A DNA stretch of 64,000 nt. It comes from an uncultured Acidobacteriia bacterium. GTDB taxonomy: Bacteria > Acidobacteriota > Terriglobia > Bryobacterales > Bryobacteraceae. The DNA lies in contig CAIVPR010000121.1 in the NCBI GenBank assembly GCA_903907865.1, forward strand, positions 51,249 through 115,248, written 5' to 3'. Shown piece by piece: positions 42,285 through 50,556 of the stretch. Position 1 is the stretch's first letter. Each line of letters opens with the position of its first letter. The notes beneath the pieces were generated by a model, which saw only the letters and a list, made by a program, of their open reading frames with translations, did not search any database and was not told the DNA's origin. Position numbers and translations under genes: made by a program.

Positions 42285-43289
42285 TCACAACGATATCGTA
42301 TTTTCCTTTTGAATAAGTCTTGAAACATAGTCCTGCAGTTTGGGGAGACTGTCTGTTTTCGGCAAGGGAAACGCCCCGCACACCACGCCTTTGCTCATCG
42401 GATGAAGCAGTGATTCTGTTGAACGTCTCGGCCACCGTGCAATCCGCGATTGTTCGAAGCATCTCACGGGATCGTAGTGGAGTGTCGGCGTGAATGGGGA
42501 CCAACGGCTGTGTAGGCACGTCGAATCAGCCGTGTCGATGATCTCGATGGTCTCGACTTCACGTGTGCCCCCTTGAAACCAGGAATCCATCAACAAGGAC
42601 TTCGCGTCCTCATCCGATTCTGGCGCACCGTAACCAAAGATCGTAAGCGTGAATGCTTGCTTGAAGAGACTCTTGACCGCGTCCCAGCTTTCTCGGATGT
42701 ACGGGTCATCCGAGTAGTTTTTGTGTCGAATCGGGTAGAGCAGAGGCCCGTCAGAAAATTGCTGGCTACACTCCGGGCATTGCTCATTCCGGGGCCCCGT
42801 CTTCTCACAGCCTCTGCACACCCCGATTCGGACACATCCATGAAGAAAGAGTATCTGGGGTAGGGGGATGCCGCAATTTCGCCGGTGCGCGTCGAACAGG
42901 AACGGGTCCCAGTTAAATGTTGCAACTGCGTCTTTTGGTCGCAGTGCGAGTAGGAGAGAATCGTAGATCGTGGCGCGGACTGGAAGAGACAGTGCCGAGA
43001 AATAGTCGCGAACAGTACGTTCAATCTCTCCTTTGATGGAGGCGTGCTCTTGATTCGAAGCCAACCGGTCGTAGATGCATTCGAAATTCTGTTCGCCAGG
43101 TTCGAGATCAAGATGGGCTTTGTCGATGATCGGCTGCAAACCCAATGTCTGCGCGAAGTCACGCATAACTGGGACAAGTAGACCGGAAGCATCGCCGTCC
43201 GGGAAGGCTGCCCTGCTTGCTCCGGCACCAAGCAAGACAACGTGCGAATGTTGGTCGAGCGGGGCATCAATTAGTTCCTTGGCTGTCAT
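42285..43289 (-). CDS. Stand-alone SIR2-like protein with zinc ribbon
   Basis: The protein has 334 residues. The NAD-binding start is VVLLGAGASRAAFPDGDASG near the N-terminus. AVATFNWDPFLFDAHRRNCG supplies the N-x-D element, and ILFLHGCVRIGV a catalytic-type His. A four-Cys ribbon follows: CRGCEKTGPRNEQCPEC. LTIFGYGAPESDEDAK is a second Rossmann segment. No second effector domain is present. SIR2-like domains in bacteria include NAD+-depleting effectors of antiphage systems; whether this one is an NADase or a deacylase is unknown. Base composition is visibly less GC-rich than its neighbours, it sits beside toxin-antitoxin genes, and no partner gene is adjacent. TAGGTT lies 7 nt before the ATG. 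Confidence 0.72.
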   Translation of the reverse strand: MTAKELIDAPLDQHSHVVLLGAGASRAAFPDGDASGLLVPVMRDFAQTLGLQPIIDKAHLDLEPGEQNFECIYDRLASNQEHASIKGEIERTVRDYFSALSLPVRATIYDSLLLALRPKDAVATFNWDPFLFDAHRRNCGIPLPQILFLHGCVRIGVCRGCEKTGPRNEQCPECSQQFSDGPLLYPIRHKNYSDDPYIRESWDAVKSLFKQAFTLTIFGYGAPESDEDAKSLLMDSWFQGGTREVETIEIIDTADSTCLHSRWSPFTPTLHYDPVRCFEQSRIARWPRRSTESLLHPMSKGVVCGAFPLPKTDSLPKLQDYVSRLIQKENTISL

Positions 43290-43435
43290 GTTCACTAACC
43301 TACCACCTTCTACGGAACTCTTGAATGGGCAAGCGGCGAGCGCTCAATATCTGTCCAGTCTCGAAACCTGCATTCTGCCAAGTGCCTCCGCGAATTCGTG
43401 GTGACCCTGAGCCGACAGCGATGCACCTGCACGCC

Positions 43436-43759
43436 TTAAGCCGCCGGCCGACGCAAAGGCAGGAACCGTACTTCCACGCGACTGTTCAACGCCGCCGCGA
43501 TCCGGCGTAGCATCGCCATCGAATGCCCCTCGTAGTCGGCATCCTCCAGCCGACAAATGACGGAGGCCGTCGTCCCGACCAGCTTCGCCAACTGCGCCTG
43601 CGTCAGTCCCGCTTTTGCCCGCAGCTTCTGGATTTTGCGCGCGGTCGCGTCGTTGGCCCGAGCTTCCTCAAGTGCGGCGATCCGTTCGGGGCGTCCCTCG
43701 TAGAATTCTCGGTGCAGGATCTCCAAGGCATCGGTCGTCGGTGTTTCGATTGTCGGCAT
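43436..43759 (-). CDS. HigA-type XRE antitoxin
   Basis: The protein has 107 residues. The helix-turn-helix lies at about 42-98: IQKLRAKAGLTQAQLAKLVG, TTASVICRLEDADYEGHS and MAMLRRIAAALNSRVEVRF. The N-terminal 40 residues should wrap the toxin. GGAGAG precedes the ATG. It follows the toxin gene by 2 nt, the HigBA order (toxin first). It most likely binds the palindrome at 44163-44178 in the operon promoter. Confidence 0.88.
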   Translation of the reverse strand: MPTIETPTTDALEILHREFYEGRPERIAALEEARANDATARKIQKLRAKAGLTQAQLAKLVGTTASVICRLEDADYEGHSMAMLRRIAAALNSRVEVRFLPLRRPAA

Positions 43760-43761
43760 GT

Positions 43762-44148
43762 TCACTCTCCTCGTCGGCCAATTCTCTCCAGCGTGTGGGT
43801 GGCTGGATCCGCTTCGAACAGCGCCTTCCGACGGATCGCCAAATTGATTTCCCGCTCCGGTACTTCCCGTTCCTTTACCAGCCCGTGCGACACAATGGCC
43901 GCGTGCTTCCCATGAAAAAAGTACAGTACCCGATAGTGCCGTCCCCGCGTGCTGGCCCGCAACTCGTAGATACCATCCCGAAGGTAATCCGCCTCTGGAC
44001 GTCGCAACGCGTGGCCCAACGACGCAAGGCGCTCCAAACGGACAAGGACCTTGTCGCGCGCATGATCGTGCAACTCGCGAAACCATTCGAGGAATGGCAC
44101 CTGACCGGTGGCCTCGCGGTAAAACACCAAGCGGACACAATTCTCCAC
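43762..44148 (-). CDS. RelE/HigB-superfamily toxin
   Basis: The protein has 128 residues. The fold markers are VPFLEWFRELHDHARDKVLV, then YLRDGIYELRASTRGRHYRV and LYFFHGKHAAIVSHGLVKE, ending with INLAIRRKALFE. This is the phage-Gp49-like/HigB group, ribosome-dependent mRNA endonucleases in characterised members. The start is GTG. The operon promoter has a near-perfect -35 and an operator filling the spacer. Confidence 0.88.
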   Translation of the reverse strand: MENCVRLVFYREATGQVPFLEWFRELHDHARDKVLVRLERLASLGHALRRPEADYLRDGIYELRASTRGRHYRVLYFFHGKHAAIVSHGLVKEREVPEREINLAIRRKALFEADPATHTLERIGRRGE

Positions 44149-44156
44149 GCACCTTC

Positions 44157-44185
44157 AGTGTGGTCGCAAATTTGCGACTTGTCAA
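44157..44185 (-). promoter_or_regulatory. HigBA promoter with palindromic operator in the spacer
   Basis: On the reverse strand: TTGACA (44185-44180), one T-paired base, the perfect 16-bp palindrome GTCGCAAATTTGCGAC (44178-44163), then CACACT (44162-44157). The -35 and -10 are 17 nt apart, so the palindrome fills the spacer. The toxin GTG starts 8 nt after the -10. Antitoxin binding here would exclude polymerase. Confidence 0.75.
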
Positions 44186-44450
44186 GGCCACCGCATTCGC
44201 ATTGTCGGTACCCGAACGGCGCGGGTAGAGCTAACAAGATCCAGAAACAGCTTCGGCGCGGCTGGACGCGTGCTGTTTCTAAGAGGCCGCGTCCAGCTCA
44301 GGGCAGGTCAGTCCGCCACCTCGCGAGGGCTGGTCCCGGTGTCAGCCATGGCAAGCTGGAGCCGTCGGGGGAGACTGCACAAACAGGCCACCGTTCTCCT
44401 GAGGAAACTGGCCCGAAAGGATGTATTTACATTGCGTCAATAGATCGAGG
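44186..44450. other. Gene-free stretch
   Basis: No reading frame here resembles a protein. A pair of related segments (GGCGCGGCTGGACGCG and its approximate complement near AGGCCGCGTCCAGC) could form a hairpin around 44254-44296. Nothing else is seen. Confidence 0.4.
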
Positions 44451-44625
44451 TGCGATACATTTGGGATGGGGCCAAGAACCGGTCCCACAATACCTGAAGC
44501 GTCCAATGGAGATCCGAATGTATGCGAATGGACGCACCCGCAACCTTGAAATCGCAATAATCTACACGGACAGGGCATATGGCGAGAGACGCATCATTCC
44601 AAGACTGCGGGCCGGGTCAGCATAG
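44451..44625 (+). pseudogene. Degenerate BrnT-like toxin remnant
   Basis: One frame reads GWGQEPVPQYLKRP, reminiscent of the EWDEAKNxxNxRKH start of BrnT toxins. It continues to NLEIAIIYTDRAYGERRII, like the GRLLVVVYTERGxRIRIISA core, and stops. The central part (the HGVSFEEA region) is missing, so this looks like an internally deleted copy. The antitoxin-like remnant follows in the normal BrnTA order. Similarity is by memory of the family pattern and is moderate. Confidence 0.42.
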
Positions 44626-44638
44626 CGACATTTCGACC

Positions 44639-44882
44639 AGCGGCACAGACTGGGCTAGGCTCCGCGCCATGACGGATGAGGAGATCGAGGAAGGTGCCCG
44701 TTCCGACCCGGACGCACTGTCCACTGACGAAGAGTTTTGGAAGGACGCAAAAATCGTCCTTCCTTGCGTCAAGCAGGTGCCCACTATGCGGCTCGAAGGC
44801 GACGTCACGTGATGGCTCCGCCGTGCAGGGGCCAGATCGGCGTCAACGCGATCAGGCGCTCTACCTGAACGCCCAGCATTGA
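44639..44882 (+). pseudogene. Frameshifted BrnA/DUF4415-like antitoxin remnant
   Basis: The frame starting near 44644 reads TDWARLRAMTDEEIEEGAR, then DEEFWKDAKIVLP and VPTMRLEGDV before a TGA. This is a familiar antitoxin N-terminus and start of the ribbon-helix-helix. The expected continuation DWFxxxGxGYQTRINAxLRxYLNAQ is split between frames: GQIGVNAIRR in one, ALYLNAQH in another. Two or more indels or stops therefore separate once-contiguous parts. The intact 77-codon frame at 44579-44812 is only the front piece. Confidence 0.52.
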
Positions 44883-45118
44883 TAGTGCGGTCCGATTCCA
44901 CCATCGCCGGTCCCTACCCCATCCCCTGCGATGTCGGAATCCGTGACCACCCGCCGCACGCCCGCACCCGGCGTCCGCCAGCCGGAGGCACCCTCTGTAA
45001 CGCCGCCCAGAATTCTTCCCGGGGTGGAAACGTCATTCTGACTGCGGAGTGTGTTCAAATGAAGGCAGGGTGTCGCACATCGGTGCTGTTGCGACCGGAA
45101 GCGGCCCCGGAGGCCAAG
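44883..45118. other. Gene-free stretch before the TPR gene
   Basis: No convincing coding frame. GGAGG stands just ahead of the TPR gene ATG at 45119. No further motif was recognised. Confidence 0.4.
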
Positions 45119-45883
45119 ATGGTTTCCCTTCGAATTCTCACCTGCGTTTTCCTCGGATATGTCGGCGGGGCGTTTGCGATGCAGTTGGCACCGCCAAGCC
45201 CCCGCGTGGTTGATCCTGCGGCCGCTGCCAAGCTCACTCCCGAGCAGCGCGGAGACGTGTACATGGCCCGGAAGCTCTTCCGTGATGCCATCGATGCCTA
45301 CCAGAGCGGGGCCAAGACGTCGGCCGTGCTGGCAAACAAGGTCGGCATCGCGTATCACCAACTCGGCGATTTCGCCGCTGCCCGTCGGAGCTACGAGCGG
45401 TCGATCAAGCTGGACAAGCGCTACGCCGACGCGGTGAACAACTTGGGCACAGTCTTCTACGCCCAGAAAAATTTCCGGGCGGCAATTTCCCGCTACCGGA
45501 AGGCTATCGACCTTTCACCGGAAAGCGCGTCGTTCTGGAGCAACCTCGGAACTGCCTGGTACTCGCGCGGCAAGTTCGACGAGATGACGAAGGCCTACCA
45601 GAAGGCGTTGTCGCTCGACCCCAATATTTTCGAGCACCGTGGGATGGTCGGGACGGAACTGCAGGATCGTACCGTGGCCGACCGCGCCCGCTACCACTAC
45701 GAACTGGCCCGCATGTACGCGATGAGCGGTAAGAACGAACTCGCGTTGCAGTACCTCCGCAAGTCGCTGGAGGAGGGTCTGAAGGACAAGAACAAGAAGA
45801 TGGCCGAGGCCCCGGAGTTTGCCCAATTGCGCGAGACCGACGAGTTCAAGCTCCTTCTGGTTTTGGAGCCCCGTGTACTTTAG
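45119..45883 (+). CDS. Exported TPR protein
   Basis: The protein has 254 residues. Signal peptide MVSLRILTCVFLGYVGGAFA. From about residue 40 to 170 are TPR units: DVYMARKLFRDAIDAYQSGA, VGIAYHQLGDFAAARRSYER, NNLGTVFYAQKNFRAAISRY and SNLGTAWYSRGKFDEMTKAY. The tail resembles the end often seen on Acidobacterial TPR proteins (ARMYAMSGKNELALQYLRKS and FKLLLVLEPRVL). GGAGG lies 6 nt from the ATG. Its stop overlaps the next gene by 11 nt, so the two probably assemble together. Confidence 0.85.
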   Translation: MVSLRILTCVFLGYVGGAFAMQLAPPSPRVVDPAAAAKLTPEQRGDVYMARKLFRDAIDAYQSGAKTSAVLANKVGIAYHQLGDFAAARRSYERSIKLDKRYADAVNNLGTVFYAQKNFRAAISRYRKAIDLSPESASFWSNLGTAWYSRGKFDEMTKAYQKALSLDPNIFEHRGMVGTELQDRTVADRARYHYELARMYAMSGKNELALQYLRKSLEEGLKDKNKKMAEAPEFAQLRETDEFKLLLVLEPRVL

Positions 45884-47600
45884 GACGCTGACGGGGTTCG
45901 CGCTGCTGGCGTTGTTGGGCTGCAGCTCAAAGGTCCAACCACCCAAGCCGCTCTACGCGGTGCTGCGCTTCGAGAACCTGACCGGCAATCCGGCATTGGA
46001 CTGGATCGGGCGCGCAGCCAGCGAGACGCTGTCGACCAGCCTGTCGACGGCCATGGACGGCATCGTTTTGACGCCTTCGTCGCTCGCTCGGCTCGGGAAG
46101 GCCCTCGGTCCGAGGCCGGGCAATGTGCCTGGCAGTTCTGCCCAGAGGCAGGAAGCCATCCTCGCCGGCGCGAATCACCTGATTTCCGGCTACGCGGAGA
46201 TGGTCGGCGGCGCGGTACGCTTCCACGCGGTTGACGAGAATTTGACGACAGGGAAAATCGTCCAGTCGACCGTTGGCTCGGGTGTGCAGCCGATGGCGGC
46301 ACTCTCGGCACTTGCCAGAAACATTTCTCCGACGGCAAAACCGTACGCCACGCTACTCCCGGAAGCCCTTCGCCTCTATGCGGAGGCGCTCGATTCCGCC
46401 CCGTCGGACGCCAAGCCTCTGCTTGGAAAGGTATTGGGGTTGGATCCAGAATTCGGAGCGGCGTGGGTCTTGCTCGCTGGCGTCGAAGCAGGTTTGGGGG
46501 ACGCCCAAGGGGCGGCCGCGACCATCCGCGAGGCCCGGACCCATCGCCTGACGGCATTGGACAAGGCAAATCTGGATGTCACCACGGCTAGTCTGGCTGG
46601 CGACGCTAAGGCGAAGTTGTCGGCTCTAAAGCAGGTCACGCAGCTCAATCCTGGTGATACCACCCTGCTGCGGGCGGTTGCCGAGAGCGAGGTCGCCACG
46701 GGGGACTTCGCGGCGGCGGCAACGGACTGGGCGCGGCTGGCGGAGTTGGTTCCAGCCGATGTCGACGCTTGGAACCAGCTTGGCTATACCCGGGCATGGG
46801 GCGGTAACTACGCTGGTGCCATCACGGCACTGGCCGAGTACGCGAAGTTGCGGCCGGCGGACGCCAACCCGCTGGACTCGACAGGCGATGTGCACTTCAT
46901 GAATCGCAAGTACGCATCGGCGGCGCAGAGTTACATGGCGGCCCACTCGAAGAGTCCAGGATTCGAGCGCTTTGCGGATCTCTACAAGGCTGCTTGGGCA
47001 AAATTCCGTGCTGGCGACAAGGCGGGTGCCGACAAGACCTTCGCGGAGTTCCGTGTCGGTCGGGGCAAGATCAGTCCCCAAGGCGTGGAACTGGCGGAAG
47101 CCGACTGGCTCTACCGCACTGGCCGGAAGGCCCAGGCGGAGGCACTGTTGCGGGCCCGAATCGCCGACCCGGCTTCAGCGGCCGTGGCTCCCAATGCCTA
47201 TTCGCAACTCGCAGTCTGGGAACTGATTGATGGCGACCGCGCTGGCGCTGCCCGCGACGCACTGGCCGCGGGTCAGCCACGGACCCCGGTGATGGCAATC
47301 ATTCGCATCGCCACAATGCCGAGCGCACCAGCCGCCGAATGGGCGGCACGGGTGGAGAAGATGCTGCCCGGTCCCAGTCTCGCCGGTGTCCGCCGTCTGG
47401 CGCTGGGCTACGCTTTGTTGCTCGACGGGAAGAAGTCTGATGCCATCCCGGTCTGGGAGGACATTTCCAAGGCGGCTTCGGCGGGGGATTTTCCACTACA
47501 TGCTTTGAGGGACTCCTTGAAGGGAGTCCCCACAAAGCTAGCTCTGGTTCCAAATCCCGACGCCATCAACCAATTCGCAGCCCTCTACGGGGATTTGTAG
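45873..47600 (+). CDS. TPR-containing lipoprotein
   Basis: The protein has 575 residues. LALLGC near residue 12-17 is a lipobox. About 25-150 resembles the FlgO/adenylyl-cyclase-associated domain (YAVLRFENLTGNPALDWIGR, IVLTPSSLA, LISGYAEMVGG), a fold that senses or binds in the periplasm. The remainder, about 170-575, is TPR-like helical repeats (NPGDTTLLRAVAESEVATGD and others). GTG is the start, inside the end of the preceding TPR gene. It is probably an outer-membrane-tethered assembly protein. Confidence 0.75.
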   Translation: MYFRTLTGFALLALLGCSSKVQPPKPLYAVLRFENLTGNPALDWIGRAASETLSTSLSTAMDGIVLTPSSLARLGKALGPRPGNVPGSSAQRQEAILAGANHLISGYAEMVGGAVRFHAVDENLTTGKIVQSTVGSGVQPMAALSALARNISPTAKPYATLLPEALRLYAEALDSAPSDAKPLLGKVLGLDPEFGAAWVLLAGVEAGLGDAQGAAATIREARTHRLTALDKANLDVTTASLAGDAKAKLSALKQVTQLNPGDTTLLRAVAESEVATGDFAAAATDWARLAELVPADVDAWNQLGYTRAWGGNYAGAITALAEYAKLRPADANPLDSTGDVHFMNRKYASAAQSYMAAHSKSPGFERFADLYKAAWAKFRAGDKAGADKTFAEFRVGRGKISPQGVELAEADWLYRTGRKAQAEALLRARIADPASAAVAPNAYSQLAVWELIDGDRAGAARDALAAGQPRTPVMAIIRIATMPSAPAAEWAARVEKMLPGPSLAGVRRLALGYALLLDGKKSDAIPVWEDISKAASAGDFPLHALRDSLKGVPTKLALVPNPDAINQFAALYGDL

Positions 47601-47607
47601 GCCAGCC

Positions 47608-48597
47608 CTACATTTTGTTCCGCGAGGCTGCCTTCGCCTGCGTGCTGGTGGAGGCTTGGATCAAGGTTTCCACTTGATCCTCGGGTACGGTGATCGACAG
47701 ATTCACCGTCGCGCCATCCTGTGCAACCTTCAAGCCTTGGATCAGTTTAGCCACAGCCGCGGCCTGCGGGTCCTGACCGGCACCCATCGTCACAAGCGCG
47801 CCCACCATCCGCACCAGGTCGGCCATCGACTTTGCGCTCGCCGCATCCGTGGCAACCGCTTGGCCGTTGATTTCAATGTTGGAACCGAACTTCACTCCGC
47901 CACTGGACGACAGGACATTCTTCACCAGTTGCAACGGCTGGGCTCCGGCACCCTTCGGACCGAGGTCAGTGGGCAGCAGGGAAGACAAAGAAGCCATGCT
48001 GATGGTCCACGCGTCGGTTGTGGTGCTCAGCGCTTGGACACGTGCAGCCAATGCAACGTCGATCGAGTTTGCGCCTTTGGCGCGGTCGAGAGCGGCTTGG
48101 ACCGAGGGAAGGTCACCGACCACTGCAATGGAGTTTCCGATGAAGGCCAAGCCGTGGGCCACTTTGACCGCGGCACCGTCCGGCGCCGTCTGTGTGAACA
48201 AAGTGGCCCCGGCGTAGGTGCTGACCGAAGTTTCCTTGCCATGCTGCGCGGCGAGCGCGGCCAGTTTCTGCGGTTCGAATTTCCCTTTGGCCAAGAAGAG
48301 GCCGCTGGGATTCGTCTTGTCTCCCACCGAGGCGGCGAGGATTTCCGTCACGTCCTGGCGCGGGTCGAAGCCTGTCTCGTCGATGAACTTCTGGAGTCCT
48401 TGATCGTTGCCCGCCGCGCTTCCGGCCGCAATCCGCGACAGCACGAACTGTCCGAACGGGCTAATCTTGGCTGTGGTGACATTGACGCCCGCCACGATCT
48501 GGGCGTCCGGCATCACGAGGTTGAGCAGTTGCGGGTCCGCCGCAAACACGGTACCGACCGTTAGCAGGGCCGTCGCTGTGAACACTGTAATTCGCAT
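47608..48597 (-). CDS. Exported protein of unknown function
   Basis: The protein has 329 residues. The signal peptide is MRITVFTATALLTVGTVFAA. The mature protein is Ala/Ser/Thr-rich, with FVLSRIAAGSAAGNDQGLQK, EILAASVGDKTNPSGLFLAK and VKVAHGLAFIGNSIAVVGDL. That last motif recalls proteins that compare expected and observed values (DUF3352-like), without certainty. GGAAGGA precedes the chosen ATG; a longer frame to 48633 has no signal peptide. It is convergent with the lipoprotein gene. Confidence 0.65.
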   Translation of the reverse strand: MRITVFTATALLTVGTVFAADPQLLNLVMPDAQIVAGVNVTTAKISPFGQFVLSRIAAGSAAGNDQGLQKFIDETGFDPRQDVTEILAASVGDKTNPSGLFLAKGKFEPQKLAALAAQHGKETSVSTYAGATLFTQTAPDGAAVKVAHGLAFIGNSIAVVGDLPSVQAALDRAKGANSIDVALAARVQALSTTTDAWTISMASLSSLLPTDLGPKGAGAQPLQLVKNVLSSSGGVKFGSNIEINGQAVATDAASAKSMADLVRMVGALVTMGAGQDPQAAAVAKLIQGLKVAQDGATVNLSITVPEDQVETLIQASTSTQAKAASRNKM

Positions 48598-48651
48598 GGT
48601 GTGAATCCTTCCTACACCATGCAGGACCGGCAATGCGCCGGTTTCTTACAC

Positions 48652-49311
48652 CTAGGTCCTTTTTTCGATACGGAAATCGTCGAACGACGCGCTGGCGCCG
48701 TTGCGGGTGGAGACTCCGGTCCGACCCGCTGTCTGGAGTCCCGAGTCCCACGTTTCGAAAAGCTTGCGGTTGCCGAGAAGGACGCTGATCGACGCGCCGC
48801 GGAAGATGACGCGCGCCACGTACCACTGGCCAGCCCGCAACTCGTGGTGAAATCCTCCGACTCCGGTCCGCGGTCCCGGGATCGGGACGCGTTCGGAAAT
48901 GCCGTCCTTGATCCTGTACAGCGCGACGTTCTTGCTGTCGGCGCTAAAATCCAGCAGGTAGTAGTTGGAGGCGTCCCGATAGCGCCAGACGATACCGGCG
49001 GTCTTGGATGCGGAACTGGTTCCGATCCGGAATTTCACGGTCACATCGCCGTCCTGGCATACAACCGGGTTGAACAGGGCGATCGACGGGTGGCGCTCAG
49101 GCGACAGGTCCGGGCTCAATTGCAGCACATTCGGCCTGCTGGGGGCGGTGGGATCCAAACGCACCTGCCAGCGTGCCCGCTCGAAAACCCAATTGGGCGG
49201 GGCGGAACCGGCCCGCAGGCCATCGAAGTCGACCTTGTGCGATCCCAACCCGAGCGCGCCCCACACCGATGCTCCCCACAGCGCGAGCGCGGTGGTGACG
49301 AGTCTTGTCAT
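48652..49311 (-). CDS. Secreted concanavalin-like (LamG/DUF1080-type) protein
   Basis: The protein has 219 residues. Signal peptide to about GASVWGALG. The mature part is a beta-sandwich: VDFDGLRAGSAPPNWVFERA, DVTVKFRIGTSSASKTAGIV, WRYRDASNYYLLDFSADSKN and a closing SASFDDFRIEK. This matches the family of 3-keto-disaccharide hydrolase-like and LamG carbohydrate-binding domains. TAAAAT lies 8 nt before the ATG and no ribosome site is seen. It is divergent from the first PEP-CTERM gene, 127 nt apart. Confidence 0.72.
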   Translation of the reverse strand: MTRLVTTALALWGASVWGALGLGSHKVDFDGLRAGSAPPNWVFERARWQVRLDPTAPSRPNVLQLSPDLSPERHPSIALFNPVVCQDGDVTVKFRIGTSSASKTAGIVWRYRDASNYYLLDFSADSKNVALYRIKDGISERVPIPGPRTGVGGFHHELRAGQWYVARVIFRGASISVLLGNRKLFETWDSGLQTAGRTGVSTRNGASASFDDFRIEKRT

Positions 49312-49359
49312 CTGTCTTGATTTTACCGCGTTTCGCTGCCGGCTGGACACAGTGCACCA

Positions 49360-49370
49360 GTACTAGTCCT
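49360..49370 (+). promoter_or_regulatory. Shared upstream motif GTACTAGTCCT (copy 1)
   Basis: The same 11 bases occur at 50501-50511 before the paralogous gene. A related TAGTACTAG lies at 49382-49390. The core ACTAGT is palindromic. It may be a regulator site or just retained by duplication. Confidence 0.4.
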
Positions 49371-49438
49371 TTACGTTTTGGTAGTACTAGACCTTGTTGC
49401 CTTGGCTGCAGGCTTAAACCGATGCACAATGGTACTCA

Positions 49439-50299
49439 GTGATGCCACAAGAATCCAAGAACAAGCAGATTTTGGACACGGGGCGGATCCTTCGGTCGTT
49501 GGCTGCCGTCGGAGCGACGCTTGTGGCATCATCAGACGCGAGCGCCATGAAGATCAATGTCAACCAAACGGTTGGCGTAGACAGCGGCGTGCCCACCTCG
49601 CCTTTTGTGCTGGCTCTGCCGGGCGTGAACGGTCTTGCGGTGCAGGCAATTCATAGCGTTGGAACTGCTGCCGTGGAGGGAGCCGTCCAAGTTCGCAGTG
49701 TAAACACGAACACGGGCGTGCGGTCTTATGCCCAAGTCCGGTCGGCGGTGCACACCGGGTTCTTCGATGCCGTGAGCGGTGCCCAGGGAGCGGTTTGGAA
49801 CTCCATCGGGGGCAATCCGAAACATCTGGGTGTGTTGGGCGGCGTGCTCAAAGGCAGCCACCCGGTCCGCAGCGTAGTCGGCACAACCCAGGTTCCGACT
49901 GGAAACGGTGGATCCATTGCTACCAACATCTACAGCACCAAGATCTCCCCGTTCACGAACTTGGCCTTCGCCACAACCTACGCCAACAAGTACTTCCCGT
50001 TCCGCTTCAAGGATTCCACCCACGGAAACCAGTGGGATTATGGCTGGATCGAAGCCAGCTTGACGCAGCAGTCTGATCCGGCCCATGTCACCGTGAACAT
50101 CCTCGCGTATGCTTGGGATCCCAATGGCCAGCCGCTGGGCATGGGTGAGTTGCCCTCGGATGGCATCTCTGGAGGCGGCGACTCCACTCCGGAACCGGCT
50201 TCAGCTGGGCTGATGGCCCTCGGTGCCATGGTTCTGGGAGCAAAAGGTGCGCGGCGGTGGAAGCAGTCGCGCCAAGCGGAACACACTTCTACGTTCTAG
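49439..50299 (+). CDS. PEP-CTERM surface protein, tandem paralogue 1
   Basis: The protein has 286 residues. After a long N-region (RILRSLAAVGATLVASSDAS) comes a mature beta-rich part with IYSTKISPFTNLAFATTYAN and YGWIEASLTQQSDPAHVTVN. The C-terminal sorting signal is TPEPASAGLMALGAMVLGAK followed by the basic tail RRWKQSRQ. PEP-CTERM proteins are cleaved by an exosortase and placed on the surface; no exosortase gene is in the window. GTG 49439 (or ATG 49442) was taken as start. It is about two thirds identical by eye to the next gene. Confidence 0.85.
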   Translation: MMPQESKNKQILDTGRILRSLAAVGATLVASSDASAMKINVNQTVGVDSGVPTSPFVLALPGVNGLAVQAIHSVGTAAVEGAVQVRSVNTNTGVRSYAQVRSAVHTGFFDAVSGAQGAVWNSIGGNPKHLGVLGGVLKGSHPVRSVVGTTQVPTGNGGSIATNIYSTKISPFTNLAFATTYANKYFPFRFKDSTHGNQWDYGWIEASLTQQSDPAHVTVNILAYAWDPNGQPLGMGELPSDGISGGGDSTPEPASAGLMALGAMVLGAKGARRWKQSRQAEHTSTF

Positions 50300-50500
50300 T
50301 CCCGGTCGCACTCGGGCAAGCCTGCTGATCTGATTTCACCCACATCCCCCGCGGTTGTCATTCCTTCAGTGCTTCGAGAGCAGCGCCAAGGGAGACCTGT
50401 GCTCCCCAGGAGCTGTTCGGCCTTCCCCGTTGCCAACTGCGGTGCCAGCAATCCCAACGATCAATTCTATTCACCCCGTTTCAACGGCGGCTACCAACTG

Positions 50501-50511
50501 GTACTAGTCCT
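50501..50511 (+). promoter_or_regulatory. Shared upstream motif GTACTAGTCCT (copy 2)
   Basis: Identical to 49360-49370 and 46 nt ahead of the second PEP-CTERM start. Both genes also begin inside the same string TGGTAyTCAGTG (49430-49441 and 50548-50559), the GTG being the last codon, with CACAAT or CAGACT 8 nt before it. Confidence 0.4.
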
Positions 50512-50556
50512 GAAGGGCTTGGTGAAAGCCTTCACTTTCAGGCAGACTGGTATTCA

